This document shows positions 6,871 to 7,428 of a stretch of 7,428 bases of DNA, piece after piece. Within the stretch, counting starts at the first letter, position 1, and each line of letters begins with the position of its first letter. Origin of the DNA: Lachnospiraceae bacterium (GTDB lineage Bacteria > Bacillota > Clostridia > Lachnospirales > Lachnospiraceae). The notes beneath the pieces are model-generated. The model searched no databases and was not told where the DNA came from. It worked only from the letters and a program-made list of their open reading frames with translations. The stretch is taken from assembly GCA_024403585.1 (NCBI GenBank), contig JAKSRN010000093.1:1-7428 (forward strand). Reading direction: 5' to 3'. The position numbers and the translations under genes are program-made.

Positions 6871-6918
6871 CTTTCCCCAATTTTAATACAAGTACACAAA
6901 TTTTACGGATAGTATACC

Positions 6919-6946
6919 GAAAGGATACAGTTACCTGTATCCTTTC
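6919..6946 (-). other. 12-bp perfect hairpin with GNRA loop between binding-protein and permease genes
   Basis: In the minus-strand transcript GAAAGGATACAG pairs perfectly with CTGTATCCTTTC across a GTAA loop, which is a GNRA tetraloop, so it should be very stable. On the minus strand it is followed by GGTATAC and not a T-run, and on the plus strand by AAAATTA, so it is not a standard terminator in either direction. Stem-loops after a binding-protein gene are known in other transport operons to protect the upstream message and keep the receptor more abundant than the permeases. That role is inferred here. Confidence 0.75.
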
Positions 6947-6949
6947 AAA

Positions 6950-6958
6950 ATTATAGCA
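6950..6958 (-). promoter_or_regulatory. Possible extended -10 promoter inside the operon
   Basis: The minus strand reads TGCTATAAT, a consensus -10 box (6955-6950) with the TG extension. No good -35 sits 16 to 18 bases upstream; the nearest match, TTGATA, is only 12 bases away. Extended -10 promoters can act without a -35. Transcription would start near 6943, inside the hairpin arm, and would express the permeases and downstream genes without the binding protein. Confidence 0.35.
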
Positions 6959-6966
6959 TCACTATT

Positions 6967-6980
6967 TTATCAATTGATAA
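6967..6980. repeat. 14-bp perfect palindrome upstream of the possible internal promoter
   Basis: TTATCAATTGATAA reads the same on both strands. It lies just upstream of the extended -10 candidate, covering the -35 region. It could be a regulator site or simply an AT-rich chance palindrome; no regulator is visible to match it. Confidence 0.4.
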
Positions 6981-7030
6981 TTCCAAATTGTAATAGCGGA
7001 ATTCCATCCAGTGATATGGTTTATTGCTTA

Positions 7031-7428
7031 TTACTGAGCTGGAGTAATCTCAGTTGACAGCCAGTAGTAGTCAGCTGTATGGATATGAGCATATCCAACA
7101 TTCTTAGAGTAGATCATAGAACTGTTGTAGTATCCATCAACAAGAACTGCTGCATCATCAACAAGAATCTGCTGCATTCCCTCAAGAAGTTTTGCACGTG
7201 CATCCAGATCATCTGTCTCCATAAGCTCTTCGTACAGCTTATCGTACTCATCATTCTGATATCCACAGTAGTTGGATCCGGATTTTCCATACCAGTTAGC
7301 CATGTACTCTGTAGGATCACCTGTACCTACTGTTGTCCAGTTGTTCTGGTTCAGATCGTACTCGCCAGCTACCAGTGAAGACCACTGATCATCAGAAGAA
7401 CCGTATGCAGGCTCAACACCGATACCAA
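7031..7428 (-). CDS. Peptide/nickel-class ABC importer solute-binding protein (SBP_bac_5), C-terminal fragment
   Basis: Only the last 131 residues are inside the window; the start and any lipoprotein signal lie beyond the right edge. The frame is open to the edge, so this is a window cut, not a broken gene. The fragment shows the C-terminal pattern of type II SBP_bac_5 receptors: a GDP motif followed by an aromatic stretch (GDPTEYMANWYG), then SNYCGYQNDEYDKLYEEL, a helix rich in acidic residues (ETDDLDARAKLLEGMQQIL), DDAAVLVDGYY and an aromatic end (YYWLSTEI). Such proteins capture peptides, nickel, metallophores or similar ligands outside the membrane and deliver them to the permeases encoded next. 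It ends 173 bases before the first permease, a wider gap than elsewhere in the operon, filled by the hairpin and possible promoter. Confidence 0.92.
   Translation of the reverse strand, partial: GIGVEPAYGSSDDQWSSLVAGEYDLNQNNWTTVGTGDPTEYMANWYGKSGSNYCGYQNDEYDKLYEELMETDDLDARAKLLEGMQQILVDDAAVLVDGYYNSSMIYSKNVGYAHIHTADYYWLSTEITPAQ

Noticed and set aside
6858..6899. Permease start at TTG 6899
   Set aside because: There is no ribosome site in front of it, and the added MCTCIKIGESEDTT is not seen in the family. TTG 6857 has a well-placed GAGG.
6919..6946. Intrinsic terminator after the binding-protein gene
   Set aside because: The stem is strong, but no T-run follows it on the minus strand, and the permeases it would cut off belong to the same system. 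A stabilising or regulatory hairpin fits better.
7031..7303. A separate 90-residue gene starting at ATG 7303
   Set aside because: The frame continues upstream to the window edge with typical SBP_bac_5 sequence, so this ATG is an internal methionine.

Overview
The window looks like chromosomal DNA of a moderately low-GC Firmicute. A Clostridia / Lachnospiraceae-type gut anaerobe is my best guess. The reasons are strong AGGAGG-type ribosome binding sites, tightly packed genes, a short lipoprotein signal ending in a Cys followed by an acidic Gln/Glu/Ala-rich linker, and the protein sequence style. This is inference, since no taxonomic marker gene is present. Every gene I can support lies on the minus strand, so the window reads from right to left.

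Right to left, the first unit is an ABC importer of the peptide/nickel (Opp/Dpp/Nik) class. It begins with the C-terminal part of an SBP_bac_5-type solute-binding protein (7428-7031, cut by the window edge). A 173-base gap follows, holding a 12-bp GNRA-capped hairpin, a 14-bp palindrome and a possible internal promoter. Then come two permeases (6857-5919 and 5913-5086), two ATPases (5071-4283 and 4290-3322) and a lipoprotein (3316-2075). The last five genes overlap or lie 5 to 14 bases apart and each has its own Shine-Dalgarno sequence, so they are almost certainly one transcript. The transporter is complete apart from the missing N-terminal part of its binding protein: receptor, heterodimeric channel and two ATP-hydrolysing subunits. 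Protein lengths and some motifs lean towards the nickel (Nik) branch rather than E. coli-type Dpp, but the substrate cannot be read from the sequence.

The odd member is the lipoprotein at the end of the operon. It looks like a type I (ribose/LacI-like) periplasmic binding protein, a different fold class from the type II receptor these importers use. It may be an accessory receptor or a sensor.

Left of the operon, after a 179-base gap, lies a P1B-2 type heavy-metal exporting P-type ATPase (1895 to the left edge, CPC motif, Zn/Cd/Pb class). Only its last few residues are missing. It has its own good sigma-A-type promoter, and an 11-bp perfect inverted repeat overlaps the -10 box and the start of the transcript. 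That is the geometry of a repressor operator, so the exporter is probably regulated separately, plausibly by metal. No regulator gene is in view.

The plus strand carries no convincing gene, and I see no RNA genes, insertion sequences or CRISPR arrays.
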